Shown: positions 23,808 to 60,690 of the stretch, in pieces
How the letters are laid out: each line of letters starts with the position of its first letter
Position numbering within the stretch: the stretch's first letter is position 1
Assembly: GCA_036023115.1 (NCBI GenBank)
Contig: JAYKKT010000047.1
Coordinates: 3,347,001-3,411,000, forward strand
Length of the DNA: 64,000 bases
Direction of reading: 5' to 3'
Origin: Brasenia schreberi
Lineage: Eukaryota; Streptophyta; Magnoliopsida; Nymphaeales; Cabombaceae
Position numbers and translations under genes: made by a program
Notes under the pieces: model-generated
Databases searched by the model: none
What the model was told of the DNA's origin: nothing
Seen by the model: the letters and a program-made list of their open reading frames with translations, nothing else

Positions 23808-23836
23808 GGGGGGGGGGGGGGGGGGGGGGGGGGGGG
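23808..23836. repeat. Poly-G run of 29
   Basis: Uninterrupted G29 after gagagac. Its length is uncertain in any read technology. Confidence 0.95.
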
Positions 23837-23934
23837 CTTGGCTCATTCTAGCTTTGCTTTTCAGATGGATCCTTTATATTCTTTCAAATCCAGTTTTTTT
23901 TTTTTGAAACTTGTTTTATATCCAGTTTAAAATG

Positions 23935-24345
23935 GGCACTGCCTTGCAAGAACTGGATCAAACTCAATACACATGGTTGTGCTCAAGAATATCATACACG
24001 AGCTGGGTGTGGAAGATTGGTGAGAGATCATAAGGGGCAATGGGTATGTGGCTTTTCTAAATACCTAACGGATTGCACAGCCCTTACTGCTGAATTATAG
24101 CGAATACTACTGCTATTTGAATTGGCCTGGAAGTCTGCCCTTAGAGCAGTGATTATAGAGAGTGATGCCATGGAAGCTGTTAAGCTCATTAGTAGCCGGC
24201 AGGATCAAGCTGTTGGCAGTGGTAACATGGTTCACAGAATTAAGTGATGGTTACAAAGAGAGTGGCAAGTTAGTGTACATCATGTTAAAAGAGAGGGGAA
24301 CCAATGTGCAGACTGACTTGCAAAATTCAGTCTCAAGGAAGCAAA
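23935..24345 (+). pseudogene. RNase H-like domain, nearly full length, with stops
   Basis: Reading NWIKLNTHGCAQEYHTRAGCGRL, a conserved RDHKGQWVCGFSK, ALTAEL, then IIESDAMEAV and HHVKREGNQCADWLAKF gives the whole plant-type RNase H fold, including the late His/Asp region (EGNxxADxLAK). Two in-frame stops (after TAEL and at HRIK). The expected first Asp (D-x-G) reads H-x-G (NTHG). Likely the C-terminus of an old LINE or an RNase H-related pseudogene. A poly-A run at 24481-24495 lies about 135 bases after it. Confidence 0.8.
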
Positions 24346-25162
24346 ATAAAGTTTTGTCAATGGAACAATACCAGTTCAACTGCGCATCTTACTGCACAAT
24401 GATATCACTGGGCACTCACAGCCCAGTGAAGAGCCGTGCTGAAGATAGAATAGTTGGGTATGTAACCCGTGATTGTATCCAAAAAAAAAAAAAAAGTGAC
24501 ACAACAGGTAAACTCAACTCATCAATTCATCTCTCTCTCTCTCTCTCTCTGGTCAACTTTCAAGCAAATGCTCTCATGGATTCAGATTTGGATTCTCAAA
24601 TTTCATGGAGCGTTAATTTGACCAGAAAGCTAAAAGAAACAACAACGTGGATCTGATTCACAAGGACTTGGTTTTAGGTCGGGTGCTTGGACTCACCCAA
24701 GATCAAATTTCACGGAGCGTTAGTTTAAAGTATAGTTTCCTTTTAGATATCTAAACTAACACAGCTAAGCCAATCCGATTAAGTACGTAGCAAATGACCC
24801 AATACACGATCACCCGTTGGTTGCCCTGCTTCTTGCATTAAAAATTGCCAAAGATATGCTTGTTTAGGTGAATCCCTTTCTTAATTAGAGGTAGGTTCAT
24901 TGAAAATGCATATCCCTGCCATATCTGCTAAAAATGCACGCACAAATACAGTGATATATGGCACCATTGCCGTGTTCAAGTTTGGCTCAGCTCACCCAGG
25001 TCGAGTAGCCGTGGAAACCGGAATCTCAAGGTTTTAATAGTTCAAAGATATCTAAGCAAAGGATGTACCGGGGTTGGTTCTGGTTTTGATGCAAGGAGAA
25101 GCAGCTGAAATCATATCCAAGGTCCATATCAGTACGAGCTCGTTCCGTTGCGATCATTCCAG
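24346..25162. other. No gene seen
   Basis: Contains A15 at 24481-24495 and a (CT)n tract at about 24531-24551. A sentence-like repeat, caaatttcatggagcgttaa, occurs twice, near 24597 and 24703 (as atttcacggagcgttag). A weak GGTTCC-rich stretch lies at about 25010-25100. Confidence 0.4.
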
Positions 25163-25480
25163 TGAAAAGCATTTTCTCATACTAGATGTGTTCAGTTAGA
25201 TGGATTTTTTGTTTTCATAGAACCTGATCACGTGTCATGCTAACGATTAACTAAACAAAAGCTAGATCATTCTTTATTGTTTCTTTTCAACACTTTTGTG
25301 GTATTATTCTTCCACTTTTAATATTTTTACAATCTAGTTTCTCATACCTTTTTATCATAGTTTCCTTTGACCGTCTGACCAAATGATTTTAAATGATTTT
25401 CTCTCCTTTTATTATCTATTGTTGGCACACCCAATTTGTTTCTAATGAATATGGTCTTTCCTTAGTGAGGTTATTATTCC
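25163..25480 (-). mobile_element. Decayed RTE LINE 3' fragment
   Basis: On the minus strand it matches the last 300 bases of the LINE: the HNEVIRNKLG and IEDKMRENHLR codon regions, then the kcwketikndla region and gtctagtatgrgaaa tail. No TTG run remains. Confidence 0.8.
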
Positions 25481-26861
25481 AACCATTTAGTATTAAAATT
25501 AATATTTTTACTTTGAAAATAAGTGTGAATATTATAAGTAACAAATAAACATACTAGATTAGCAAAAGTTTTGCTCTAAACAATTCAAAAGCAATTAAGT
25601 CATTGAAAAGTCAATTGGCGATTCAATTAGATACTGGATGAAGGCCTTCAATTAAGAATATACAAGAAAATTGTGACTACAGATTCAAGTATTCTTCTGA
25701 AATTGTTTTTTTAATGACCATTCTTCTGAAAATGTTAGTCTAACAAATTCATGTCTTATAAACAACGCACATCTATTTCTCTGAAGAAGTTAAGTTTCGA
25801 GTTTTGTTCAGATATGCAGGTTGAAGATGGATGAACAGATAAATATTGAGAAAGAAAAAGCGCAACAATTTACATATCCTAAGCCCATATTTACCTGGAA
25901 AACACCCAAAAAATGCATGGTGGAAACGTTGGCGCGGCTACCTGCTTTACAAGGTTCGGTTCCTGCGCATGTCAAACCCTGTTACAAGTCCAACTCAAAT
26001 ATATTCACCGAATGCAAAGGTGGAGTCTCAGCCAAATGATTTCGAGATAATTAGTGTGCAAAGGGTGAGCTCCGAACCTGCCATTTTGACTTAAAGAGAG
26101 GCCTACCATTGAGTTAAACAAGTGAATGATTTACAAGCTGTAAGCACGATCGAGCAAATGTAAGTTACACGTTCAGCTGTGTCATTTATGGGGCACGGGC
26201 TTCTTTTTAAGCCTAGCTTTTAATTTTTCTTATAGACAGATCGAACTAGACGTAAGACTGACCGAGCTTTGAGAGGGCAAATTTTGTTTGTAATGTAAGC
26301 CTCACCTTAAATCTGAAAAATTCTATAAGAAAACGCAAGTGCTTTGTAGACACAGAATATAAGTACGCCTTACCCGAAATATAAGTGTGCCTCACTGAAA
26401 AAAATCCCAAATTCGCCACTGGGCATGAAAAATTGCAAATCTTCAAAACTTGTCTATTCAGCAGCTCCAGAATCTGTTCTTCCGATGTGCCTTGCAATGT
26501 CTATTGCATGAATTTTTTTGCTTGTATAAAGCTACGATCAGGCCTTTGAAATATTTTCCTGCATATAATCCCCACCCTTCGGCTTTTCCGGTGGCCCTTC
26601 AATCACTTGACACTAGAAATCTCAACAATTGAAGAAGAAACTGAAACAGATACGAACATTTAACTAGTCGGGCATAAGGTTTATCATACAAGCTTCGTGA
26701 GGTATCTGTGATGCATATAATTGATAGTATCTCAGAAACCATTAAGTCAAAAGTTAGAGAAATTCCATTAAAGTTTTCATCTCCAAAACAAAAACAGTTG
26801 GTATAAGGAAGCAAGACGTCAACGTCCGGTGCCTGCTTGCCCTTCGTTGCCTTCTTGATCT
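25481..26861. other. No gene seen
   Basis: Overlapping frames at 25821-26039 and 25846-26094 lack known domains. The part close to 26861 is probably the 3' UTR of the Ca2+-ATPase. Confidence 0.4.
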
Positions 26862-50990
<24,129 letters not shown>

Positions 50991-50999
50991 CTGTGACAG

Positions 51000-52600
51000 G
51001 TTTAAATGAAATAGAAACATAGTTAGACAAGGTTAAATAAATACTCAGAACGTGCTAAACTAGACCAAGTACCACCAATCCATAGTTTCTCTCTCCTGAA
51101 TATTCAAGCATCATCATCATCCAGCAATTGATGGGTCTCAGTGGCAGAATACTATGCACAAAACCCTCAGTTATTCACATACTTGCTGTACCAGACATTT
51201 AGGACACAGCTGGCTAACTCACTGAGCCACTCACTTCATAGCCCAGCAAGTCAGCATTAAGTAACATTAGTTACTTTCTTAACTCGGACTATACTGATCA
51301 TGACTCTGTCTGACTTACCGGAGTCTCAAGTGACTCAAAGGTTGGGAGTTTGATAGACCCATTTACTCACGAAATGAAAGTACCAAGAATTAGGATTTTC
51401 CCAATGCATAAGAATAAATACATTTTTCTGCATCCCTATATTTCACATATGACTGGACTGTAAACACCTACAAATTTTCTCAAAACATTCGATTTTGTAG
51501 AAATTTTGCCTTTTAAAGAAAAAATTGTGGTTTTGGGTCTTTTAAGGGTTTTCAAATAAAGATACCTTAAACGAACTCATTTTCGCACCAAAATTTCGTA
51601 GCAGCCTCAAAATAAGGATAAGTGACACCCCTCTCAAAAAAAATACAATTTTGACACAGAGCCAAAAAATGATTACTTTGCCCTCAAGTCCAAATTGACA
51701 GGATTATGCTTTTTCAAATGATTGCCTTCAAAGAAATAATGGTTTCAAACAACTTTTCAAAGAAACAAATGAAATGAGACATTGAGAACCAAACCCAAAA
51801 ATGTTTGCAAAATGTCAAATTTACAAAAAAATCTGAAATTCAAAAACAAATAGGCCTCAAAAACTCGCCCGATTGAGGATAATCCTACTCCGGGACCCTA
51901 CACCTATCAAGTGTTAAAGAGGTCCAAGACCCTACACCCAAGGGTTAAAAAGGTTAGAGACCTTAAACCCATCGAAAGGGTTAAAGTAGTCTGACACCCT
52001 ACACCCAACAAAGGGTTAAAGTGGTTGAAACAGTAAAGACTAACTCAAGGAGCAAAAGCAGGTCACCCATGCAAACAAACGTTCGGAATGGAACTCAATT
52101 GTTTTTCGAAAAGAATATTTGAAGATTTCAATAAAACTCAATGTTTTCAAATATATCTCAAATGAAATGGTTTTTAAAAAAAATTATTTGAAACCATGAA
52201 TCTTAACTGAAATCAAACGCAGGATTCGAGCCCGATCTAATTCAGGGACAAACTGCGAATCAAATCCAAGATAGAATTAAATCAAAGGTCGCACCAACAT
52301 AGCCTAAGATCAAGAAGCTTCATTTGTACTAAATCAAAGGCTCGACTAAGGACATAACCAAAGTCGAATCAAGTTGGGCATCAAAGAACCCAAGTCAAAC
52401 AAGGGATGGGCTAGGGTGAGTCGAGCTCACCTAACCAAGCCCAATGAAGAATGCAGCTCATGTGGGTTGCACCAAGCCCACATGGGCTAAGAGGGGGCAC
52501 CCTCCCAGCCCATGTGTATGAATGGGCCAACTTTCGGAATCGGATCAAGCTTGGGCCAAAGAAACCGCATCCATGACCAAACCCTGGAAGGCTCTAGGCC
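51000..52600. other. No gene seen; no ATPase exon found
   Basis: Upstream flank of the first visible ATPase exon. I looked on the minus strand for actuator-domain motifs (TGES-type, GDQVPADG-type) and saw none. Repeated aagggttaaag-like phrases occur at 51910-52030. Confidence 0.5.
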
Positions 52601-54058
52601 CCTTCCCTTGAGGCCTATAAATAGGGGCCTTGGGGCTGGTTTTCCAGCACTTAGGAATGGATTAAAGGGAGTGAAGAAAGAGAGAGAGAGAGATGCATCA
52701 AGAGAGAGAGAGAGAGGGAGAGAAAGAGAGAGGAAGAGAGGGAGAGGAAAAGAGAGAGAGGAAGAGATGTCTTCTACGTGTTAGATGAAAAAGAGGAAAG
52801 GGGAGGAACCACCCCTTCCACGAGTTGTCTTCCTCTCTTGTTGTCATGAGCAATGTCAGTTAATCCCCTCTTTTTCCATTGATCTTTTCCTTACTTTTAT
52901 TCAATTTAAGGGGTTGTAATTAAGGATCAATTGTCTCCCCCCACTTATGTAATAGCTAGTTGTTTTGCTGCCCAATTTCATTTCAAGTAGATGTCTTCTA
53001 CGTATTTGATTTTCAGTTTCTTCTACCCCTCTATACATTGTAATTTTTTATATCTCCTAATCCCCTCTATGATAAAGCTATGATTATACTTTACTTTATT
53101 TCCTTCAGTCATTTACTTTGAAATTGCTAGGATTTGTCTTTAAATTTCGGACAAAATGCATTCATGTATTTTCTAAACACGAAAATCTGTTTTCTCCACC
53201 CTGCATCTATTTGATATTTGATTTTTAATTTTATGCTCCATGCTCCGAATAATCTGAGATTTTGCACACTTACACCGAATCCCCACACACCAGCCCACTT
53301 ATAAGAAAATTTACAAGAATTTTAGGGTCGTGCAGCCACGTAAATAAAATTGGGGAAAATCGGATAAATTCAGAACCGAATCTTTACAGTCTGTGTTTCC
53401 TACAACAGAGGTTGGGTTATCATCCCATAACATTGTCTGCAATGATCCAATTTCATTAAAATTGGTCTCGTTGGAAAGTTGACATTCATAGTTTTCTAAC
53501 AAGATTAAGTTCATAAAGATCAGATGTATGTACACAGAGATACGGTCGTTTTTCTAAACCTCTGTATTTTTATCACAGATCAGTTCTGAACGCCTAAGCA
53601 GAGATAAAAGTCTAATTTAATTCTGTACAATCACAACACCAAAAATTAGAATAAAAATAGTTCTTGAATCTCCATACTTGTTTCTACTCACTGTAAAATT
53701 TTCGTGATTTTTGGAGACTCAGAAGCTATCAAGAAAAATCCGAGAAAATGTTTTGAAAATAAAACCAACTTCTGTTTTTCAGGACCTAATTTCACGAATT
53801 TGATTAAGTAATTTGGATTTGAAAGTGGATTTTGAAAATACATTTGATTCAAACCAATCCTCAAAGCGTCTAGGTTGACCCTTTAGCGCCGGTTCAAGAA
53901 GGCCTCAGTCGAAAAGATCCCACTTCCCCACAATCACCATTAAAGTCAGAAAAATACTCTTTGTTAGTTTGAATAAACTAACACGCACGCTCACGCACAA
54001 CGTAGTGTAGTCTCTACCTAGACTTCGGAGTAAAATTTCCACATCTACATAGACCATT
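52601..54058 (+). other. LTR-like sequence with TATA box and GA-rich leader
   Basis: ggcctataaataggggcc at 52611-52628 is a typical LTR core promoter, followed by a GA-rich leader (52678-52766) and a pyrimidine-rich, intron-like stretch. No gag or pol is present nearby, so a solo LTR or an old promoter is possible. Frames at 52512-52784 and 53262-53535 are not convincing. Confidence 0.35.
52678..52766. repeat. GA-rich microsatellite
   Basis: Imperfect GA/GGA repeat following the TATA-like promoter. Confidence 0.85.
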
Positions 54059-54306
54059 GAGTAATTTAACGTTAAAGTTCCAATTGCATCTTCTAGTCAC
54101 TCTTTTTGTCCAATTAATGTGTAAATCAGGGTATGACTTATGAGGCCTCATTGATTAAGAATATTAGAATTGAAATAAGCATGAGTAATTTAACGTTAAA
54201 GTTCCAATTGCATCTTCTAGTCACTCTTTTTGTCCAATTAATGTGTAAATCAGGGTATGACTTATGAGGCCTCATTGATTAAGAATATTAGAATTGAAAT
54301 ATGCAT
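54059..54306. repeat. 124-bp tandem duplication
   Basis: 54059-54182 and 54183-54306 are identical apart from one base near the end (aagcat versus atgcat). Very recent. Confidence 0.97.
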
Positions 54307-54329
54307 GAATATATCCCTATGCACTATAT

Positions 54330-57240
54330 TGTTAAAATACATGTAATCAAGTACCAGGGCCACCAAGGCTACTTTACTTGGCCACTATTACTCTCTCTCG
54401 TTTCTCTTATAAATATTTACCTTGTAAATAATAAATGGTAAGCCTTTTTGACCAATTTATATACATTCTTTTAAGTGTATTTGCTATTGTTAGTGCATTT
54501 GCTATTCTACTCTTTTCCGAGGCTCTTTATGGTCATCCTTTGATGACTCACGATTGTTGTATGTGTATGTTGGATATCCATTGCTCCATTAACACGTTGA
54601 AGTATCTCTTCATTATATGATATCAAAGCCCATCTACTCTTCCTTATTATCAAGTTGATGCTTCAGGAAGCATGCCAAAGCCCAGAAGTCTTTATTCGAG
54701 AGACTTGAGGATTTACAATGCTTTTTTAAACAATCATCCTTCTAAAGCTTTAATCGCTCTTGGGGTTGCATTGGGAAGTGATCCACATAGAACAAAATGT
54801 TAAAAAGAAAAAGAAGTCTATGAGTTCTCCTGTGGATTGTTTTCGCACTGATTGAAGAAAGAATACTCCTCACTATAAGGTATTTTCATTAAGCTTAAAA
54901 TCTTGATTCAAAGTTCTTAATGGAAGACAAGGAGAAGGCAATCATTGGTGTGGTATGTTGTACTTCCACACATGACACAAGGTATGACTCTTTGGTTACT
55001 TGATTCGGGTGCTTAGTTTCATATGACTTGTAACGAAAAGCTTTTCACTTTATATACATGGAAACCTTTTTATCATGGAACCAAATTAAAGGTGGATAAA
55101 ATAAGATATCTTCAAAACAAAGATTTTCCAATTTTTAAAATTAGTAATACTATTACAACTACAACTAAGCCTTTTCTCGTACTACATGGGGTCGGCTACA
55201 CGAATTCTTTATTTTTTTATAGAATCCATAGTAAGTCTGACAATTTTTAAAATTAGTGTTGTTCCAAAAATAAATTTAAGTTTACTTTTCATTTCTCAAA
55301 TAATGGATAATCATTGTGTTATAACTTTCCCATCTACAGGTTGCACTGTTCACAGTCGCTTCTCGAAAGAGATGATTGGACATGACCATAGAGAAGGACT
55401 CTATGTAATGGATTATAGGCGTAATTTTAGACATTTCAATGTTTTGTCAAATGATATACAACTATGGCACAAAAGACGTTCAAAAATTGTATAAATGTCT
55501 CATTTAAACAAAAAATATTGAAAATTTCTCTTGCAAAGATTGTGTTCTTAACAAATGCAACATCTTCTATTTCCAAATAAAATATATATTACAAGCAAAC
55601 CATTTGAAATTATACACTCGGACGTTTGAAGTCTCGCACCTATCATGTCAAAAGGAGGAGTCTCCTAGTATATCATCTTTATTGATGACTTTACTAGATA
55701 TACATCGGTATATCTATTAGAGGCCAAATATGATGTTTTTTAAAAATTTGTTACTTTTCATAACCTTGTTAAGAATCAATTTTATTCTGAAATAAAGATA
55801 TTTAGATCTAACTCAGGAGGAGAATTTGTGTCAAATGAATTTAAAAATTATCTTGAAAATCATGGGATTCTTCACCAAACATTTTGTACTAAAACTATCC
55901 AATAAAATGGTATTGTCGAACGACAACATCAGTACATTAACTACTAGGACCTTGTTAGTATCTAGTGAAGTTCCTAACAATCTTTGGGCAGAAGCCATTA
56001 TGACTACAAAATGTTTTTCCTATTGAAAAACTTTTTAAGCTTACACTTAACTATTCTAGATTAATAGTATTTGGGTGTAAATACAAACAAAGAAGATAAA
56101 CTATCTCCATGCTCAATTGAATGTGTGTTCTTTGAGTATGATATAAACAAAAAAAAGTTATAGATGTTATGATCTCAAAAATGACAAGCTTTATATGTCA
56201 AGAGATATTAAGTTCTTTGAAAATTAATTTGTGTTTCAAGATCAAGTTAATAATTCCATTGATGAATCTAGATATTCTTTTTAAAGTGATATTCTAGGTT
56301 ATCTAAAAGGAAACATAGAAAGTCAACATGACAAATCATTTTAACTCCTTTTGAAAGACATTACACTAGAACTCTAGAAACTATTTAATCTACTCTAAGA
56401 AAATTCAATAATAAGGATTCTATACATCATCATAGGTTTGTCTCTTATGAAAGTTATTAACTACAATTTTAAGAATAAAGGAACCTTCAACCTAGGACAT
56501 TTAAAGAAGCTCAAACATCCCACCTCTAAATTCATGCTATGAATAAGGAACTGGATGCCTTGTAAAGACCTCATACATGAAAAATTGTCACACGTCCAGA
56601 AACAAAAAAACCAATAGGATATAGATGGGTATACAAAATCAAGACCAATGGTGATAGTACCTTAAAACGATATAAAGTTAGGCTAGTAGCCAAAGGATAC
56701 TCGCAAGAGTATGGAATTGATTATGAGTAAACCTTTGCCCCAGTAGCTACAACAACTCTTATTGCTCTTAGTGCAATTAAAACTAGAACATCTTTAAATC
56801 GATGTTAAGAATACGTTTTTAAACGGATGGCTAAGGGAAGACGAAAGAGGTCTACATGGAACCTCCTTCCGGTCTTAACATTTCAAAAAATCTAGTTCTT
56901 CGTCCAAAAAGGGCTTTATGCGGCCTTAATCAGGCCCCAAAGGCTTGGTTTGATAAAATGATTTAGTTTATGACATGTCATGATTTTACTACCTGCTACA
57001 CTGATATTGTTTTGTTTATAAAGTGATTTATTGCACGTATTGTTATTCTTCTGTTATATGTAGATGATACGATCGTCATGGGAAGTGATGTCCTTGGGAT
57101 CCAAAATATCAAACAAGACCTTGGTAGGGCATTTGAAATGAAGGATCTTGGACATCTCCAATACTTTTTGGGCATTAAGATAACAAGAAATGATAGAGGT
57201 TTATTTTTGTCTCAAACTAAATTTACTAATGATATTTTAG
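54330..57240 (+). pseudogene. Ty1/copia element, truncated by a LINE
   Basis: 5' LTR about 54330-54617 (TGTTAAAATAC start), then a PBS-like tgatatcaaagccc. Protease region FHMTCNEK at about 55019; GAG-pre-integrase HREGLYVMDYR and LWHKRR; integrase IIFIDDFTRY, SNSGGEFVSNEF, NGIVERQHQ. RT has PIGYRWVYKIKTNGDSTLKRYK, AKGYSQEYGIDY, and LLYVDDTIVMGSD with an intact YVDD at about 57055-57066, then DLGHLQYFLGIKI. The coding match ends at FTNDIL where LINE sequence begins; RNase H and the 3' LTR are missing. Many stops. Confidence 0.85.
55129..55257 (-). mobile_element. 95-bp RTE LINE end with 17-bp TSD, inside copia
   Basis: caatttttaaaattagt at 55129-55145 and 55241-55257 flanks 55146-55240; the insert is the inverted LINE 3' end. 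Confidence 0.93.
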
Positions 57241-58257
57241 AGAAAAAAAGAAAGACCTTCACATGATATTTATTGATCTAGAAAAAGCTTATGATAGGGT
57301 AGCGAGGGTCCGAGCGAGGTTCTTTGGAGAACTTTAGAAAAAAGAAGTATCCCATTGACATATATTAACCTTATAAGAGACATGTATGATGGTGCAAAAC
57401 ATGTGTGAGGACTCATGAAGAAACGACAAACTTCTTTGAAGTTAATATTGGGTTACATCAAGGATCAACCTACATACATCAAGGAAAAAGTTAATAGAAA
57501 ATTGGAACTATGGAGAGAAACATTAGAAAGCAAAGGCCTCCGACTTAGTAGAACAAAGACAGAATATATGGAATGTAAGTTTGATCATTTGGCTACTTCA
57601 GAGGACATAGAAATTAAAACTGGCACACATTGCATTCCCCAAAAGGAAAGTTTTAAATACCTAGGGTCAATTTTTCAGAGTGATGGAAGAATTGATGGAG
57701 ATGTTTCACATAGAATTAATGTTGCTTGGTTAAAATGGAGAGGAGCATCAGGTATTCTTTGTGATAAGAAGATACCATTAAAATTAAAAGGTAAATATTA
57801 TAGAGCAGCAATTAGGCCTGCCATGTTTTATGGTTCTGAGTGTTGGGCAATTAATCATCAACATGTGCAAAAGATGTCTGTGACAGAAATGAAGATGCTG
57901 AGATGGATGAGTGGTCATACAAGAAAAGACCGTATACATAATGAGGTTATTAGAAACAAATTAGGAGTGGCACCAATAGAGGATAAAATGAGAGAACATC
58001 GTTTAAGATGGTTTGGACATATAAAAAGAAGATCAAAAGAAGAACCTGTAAGAAGGTTAGAAAAACTAATTTTGGAAAGTATTAAAAGAGGTAGAGGACG
58101 ACCACAAAAGTGTTGGAAAGAAACAATAAAGAATAATCTAGCTTATTGGGAGCTAACTGCTAACATGGCACACGATAGGGATCTGTGGAAACAAAGAATC
58201 CATGAAGCCGACCCCGTCTAGTATGGGAAAAGGCTTAGTTGTTGTTGTTGTTGTTGT
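57240..58257 (+). mobile_element. RTE LINE, 5'-truncated, catalytic RT motif deleted
   Basis: Starts at the codons for KKKDLHMIF and ends in a (TTG)n tail. A frame of 268 codons (57415-58221) is open, but about 110 bases are deleted between LHQGST and KEKVNRKLELW, removing LSPYLF and the FADD catalytic pair. It shares an extra 8 bases with the copy at 62194-64000. It joins copia sequence at its left, and a TSD could not be shown. Confidence 0.93.
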
Positions 58258-59430
58258 TCTAAAAGGCAACTCGTCTTATAAAATTCAGTACTTCTATGGA
58301 AGTATAGATCTGCAATTTTCATTTACTTGATATCTTTAATTTGATCAAACTAAAAAGAGCTTTCACAATGAGAAAGAAATTACAACCTTCAACCAATATG
58401 ACGAGAGATTAATCAAGAAAATAATTCCAATCTTCAAGTTCTTAAATTTTGAAGATTAAACACATGTCTTATTAGGTAATTGTAACATTTAATTTCCCAC
58501 AGTTGTGGGTTATAATTCGTTTTCAGTGTATATTGTCTATTCTCCAACATTTATATAGTTTTATTGGTTCATAAAGCAATTTCTCTTCTTCTAAGTTGCT
58601 TGAGTTCACTCACCAAGTCATAAGTCTGACTCTAAAACAGCTTTGTCCAATTCATTGAGTTGGCTAACTATGCTAGGGGCCTTGCTAGCAAGCATTAATT
58701 AGATAATATGATTGCATCACCCGAGCTTGAACCAAGCACATTGTAGCATCATAGGCGAAGAAGTTGTTGAAGACAGCATTAGTTCGGAGTCATCAAGTTA
58801 CTTAAGTGCATGCAGGACATCACTATAACTGGTTTTCTTACTGTAAAGTTCATTATATAAGGACTTAATCTGCTCTAATAGTTTTAGGGTTTTGAAATAA
58901 AAGAGAGAGAGAGAGAAAAGGAGGGTGACCCTCCAATAGAGGGTCAGCCCTCCGTTCTCTATTATTCTTCCATGTTGTTTACTCCTTTGTCTAATCATAC
59001 AATTCTAAAAATGGTATTGAACCATTAACCACCGAATCAGGTGGTTTCATGTGGTGGTTCTCGCGGCGACGAAGAAGAATGGCGTAGAAACTAGTTTTGT
59101 TCAAAGGCTATAAGAAGAAGTTTGTTCCCCCAATCACCGAGCAAGCAGCGGTCGGATCATGCTCAAGTCATCGATGCTCGTCCGGAGTGATTGGGCATAC
59201 TCGAGGCTCGTCGTCTTCCTTGACATCATTTGGAATCTGGCATTCGTCGTCGTTGCCGCTATAGTATTGTTGCTCAATAGAGACGAGTCTCTAGCGATGC
59301 CTCTAAGAGTCTAGATAGTCGGTTACACGGTGTAGTGCATTCTGCATAGGGTGTGTGTTTGCTCATAATACAACCGACAATAACGGGAATGCAACAAGGC
59401 AAAGGTGCTTGCGGTCTCTTCAATCGAATT
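58258..59430. other. No intact gene; possible LTR/PBS near 59010
   Basis: GA tract at 58900-58916. gagggtgaccctccaatagagggtcagccctcc (58921-58953) holds a short inverted and direct repeat. aaatggtattgaacc at 59008-59022 resembles a copia PBS, suggesting an LTR before it, without confirmed gag. Confidence 0.35.
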
Positions 59431-60690
59431 GGCCATGCTCGCCGAGTGTTCCATGAGACGCGTCAACAAAACGTCACCCTCTACGTTGAGACGGTGCAGC
59501 TATACTAGCAAATGGTTAACCGAGATGTTCAACCCAACAATTTTACATTTCCATTCGTCTTTCGATCGTCTGCAAAGTTATCAGCCCTACGCGAAGGCAC
59601 GATGGTCCACTCAGTCTCTCTCAAGAAGGGTCTTTTCTCCAACATGTTTGTCCCCACCACCTTAGTTGATTTCTACACTGGTTGCCACGAAATTGTTAGT
59701 GCTCGCCAGATTTTCGATGAGATACCAGTGAGAAATGTGGTCTCTTGGACTGTAATCTGGTGACAGCACGTCAATTGTTTGACCAAATGCCGACGAGGGA
59801 TGTATGTATTCTCTTGGAATGGCATGCTCGAGGCTTATGCGAGTAGTAATCAGTTTCATGATGTTTTGGAATTGTTTAACTGGGTGCTGGAGTTGGAAAT
59901 TAGACCAAACGATGTGAGTCTCATGATTGTTTTGTCAGCGTGTGCAAGATTGGGTGCGTTGGACATGGGAAAGTGGGTCCATTCTTATGCAAATAGCAAG
60001 GGTTTGATGAAAAAATTGTATGTTGGGAATGGTTTAGTAGACATGTATAAAAAGTGTGGAAGCATAGAAACTAAATTGTTGTTCGTTTGTTTAAAGGCAT
60101 GTAGAAGAGGGATGTAATCACATGGAATGCCATGATAGGAAGGCTTGCCATGCATGGTCATGGTCTCGAAGCTCTCGGGTTCTTTGAAAGGATGCAAAAG
60201 ACCATAGTGTCCTGTAGAATTTTATGGAAATCATCAACACAAACTCATGAACAATACGTTCACAAGTTGGGGGACAGTGACTCAGATGGCAGCCGTAGCC
60301 TCCCTGGCTCTTTTAGTCATCTCTCTTGCCCTAATAATCATACTTACGGCTTTATATTAACACAGTTCTAACTTAAAATACTAAAACACCCTTAATTAAT
60401 AACACTAATCCTACCCGATTGCTAATGGATCAGATTCTGATCCATTGAGAACCAAACTACATAAAACATCAACTACAAATACAGAAATGTAAAGTATGCA
60501 GGAACATAAACTAGTCTTGATCTCCAACATATCCAACGACTATGGCATTACACCCTTGATAGAGCATCCTTGTTGTATGGTTGATCTTCTCGATCGTGTT
60601 GGATTACTTGCAAAGGCAGTTGAGTTCAAAAAGAAAATACCAGTGGTGCCACAAAATCCAACAACAAAGGAGCCATGTTGTTGTTAGAAA
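59431..60690 (+). pseudogene. PPR protein pseudogene (PLS/E-type)
   Basis: Organelle RNA-editing or processing factor family. Pieces in order: ARRVFHETRQQNV; VQPNNFTFPFVFRSSAKL; GTMVHSVSLKKGL; MFVPTTLVDFYTGC; ARQIFDEIPVRNVVSWT (stop soon after, at 59760); FSWNGMLEAYA; IRPNDVSLMIVLSACARLGALDMGKWVHSYA; VGNGLVDMYKKCGSIE. After a non-homologous stretch (60200-60490) comes YGITPLIEHPCCMVDLLDRVGLLAKAVEF, the start of the E domain. Multiple stops and frame changes, and no DYW end. The copia LTR at 60682 cuts it off. Confidence 0.88.

Noticed and set aside
25821..26094. Two overlapping frames with basic and aromatic residues
   Set aside because: No recognisable domain, no splice or promoter context, low confidence in either frame.
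57240..58270. A target duplication for this LINE copy
   Set aside because: attttag and ttctaaaag at the two sides do not match as a duplication; the junction may be a later rearrangement.
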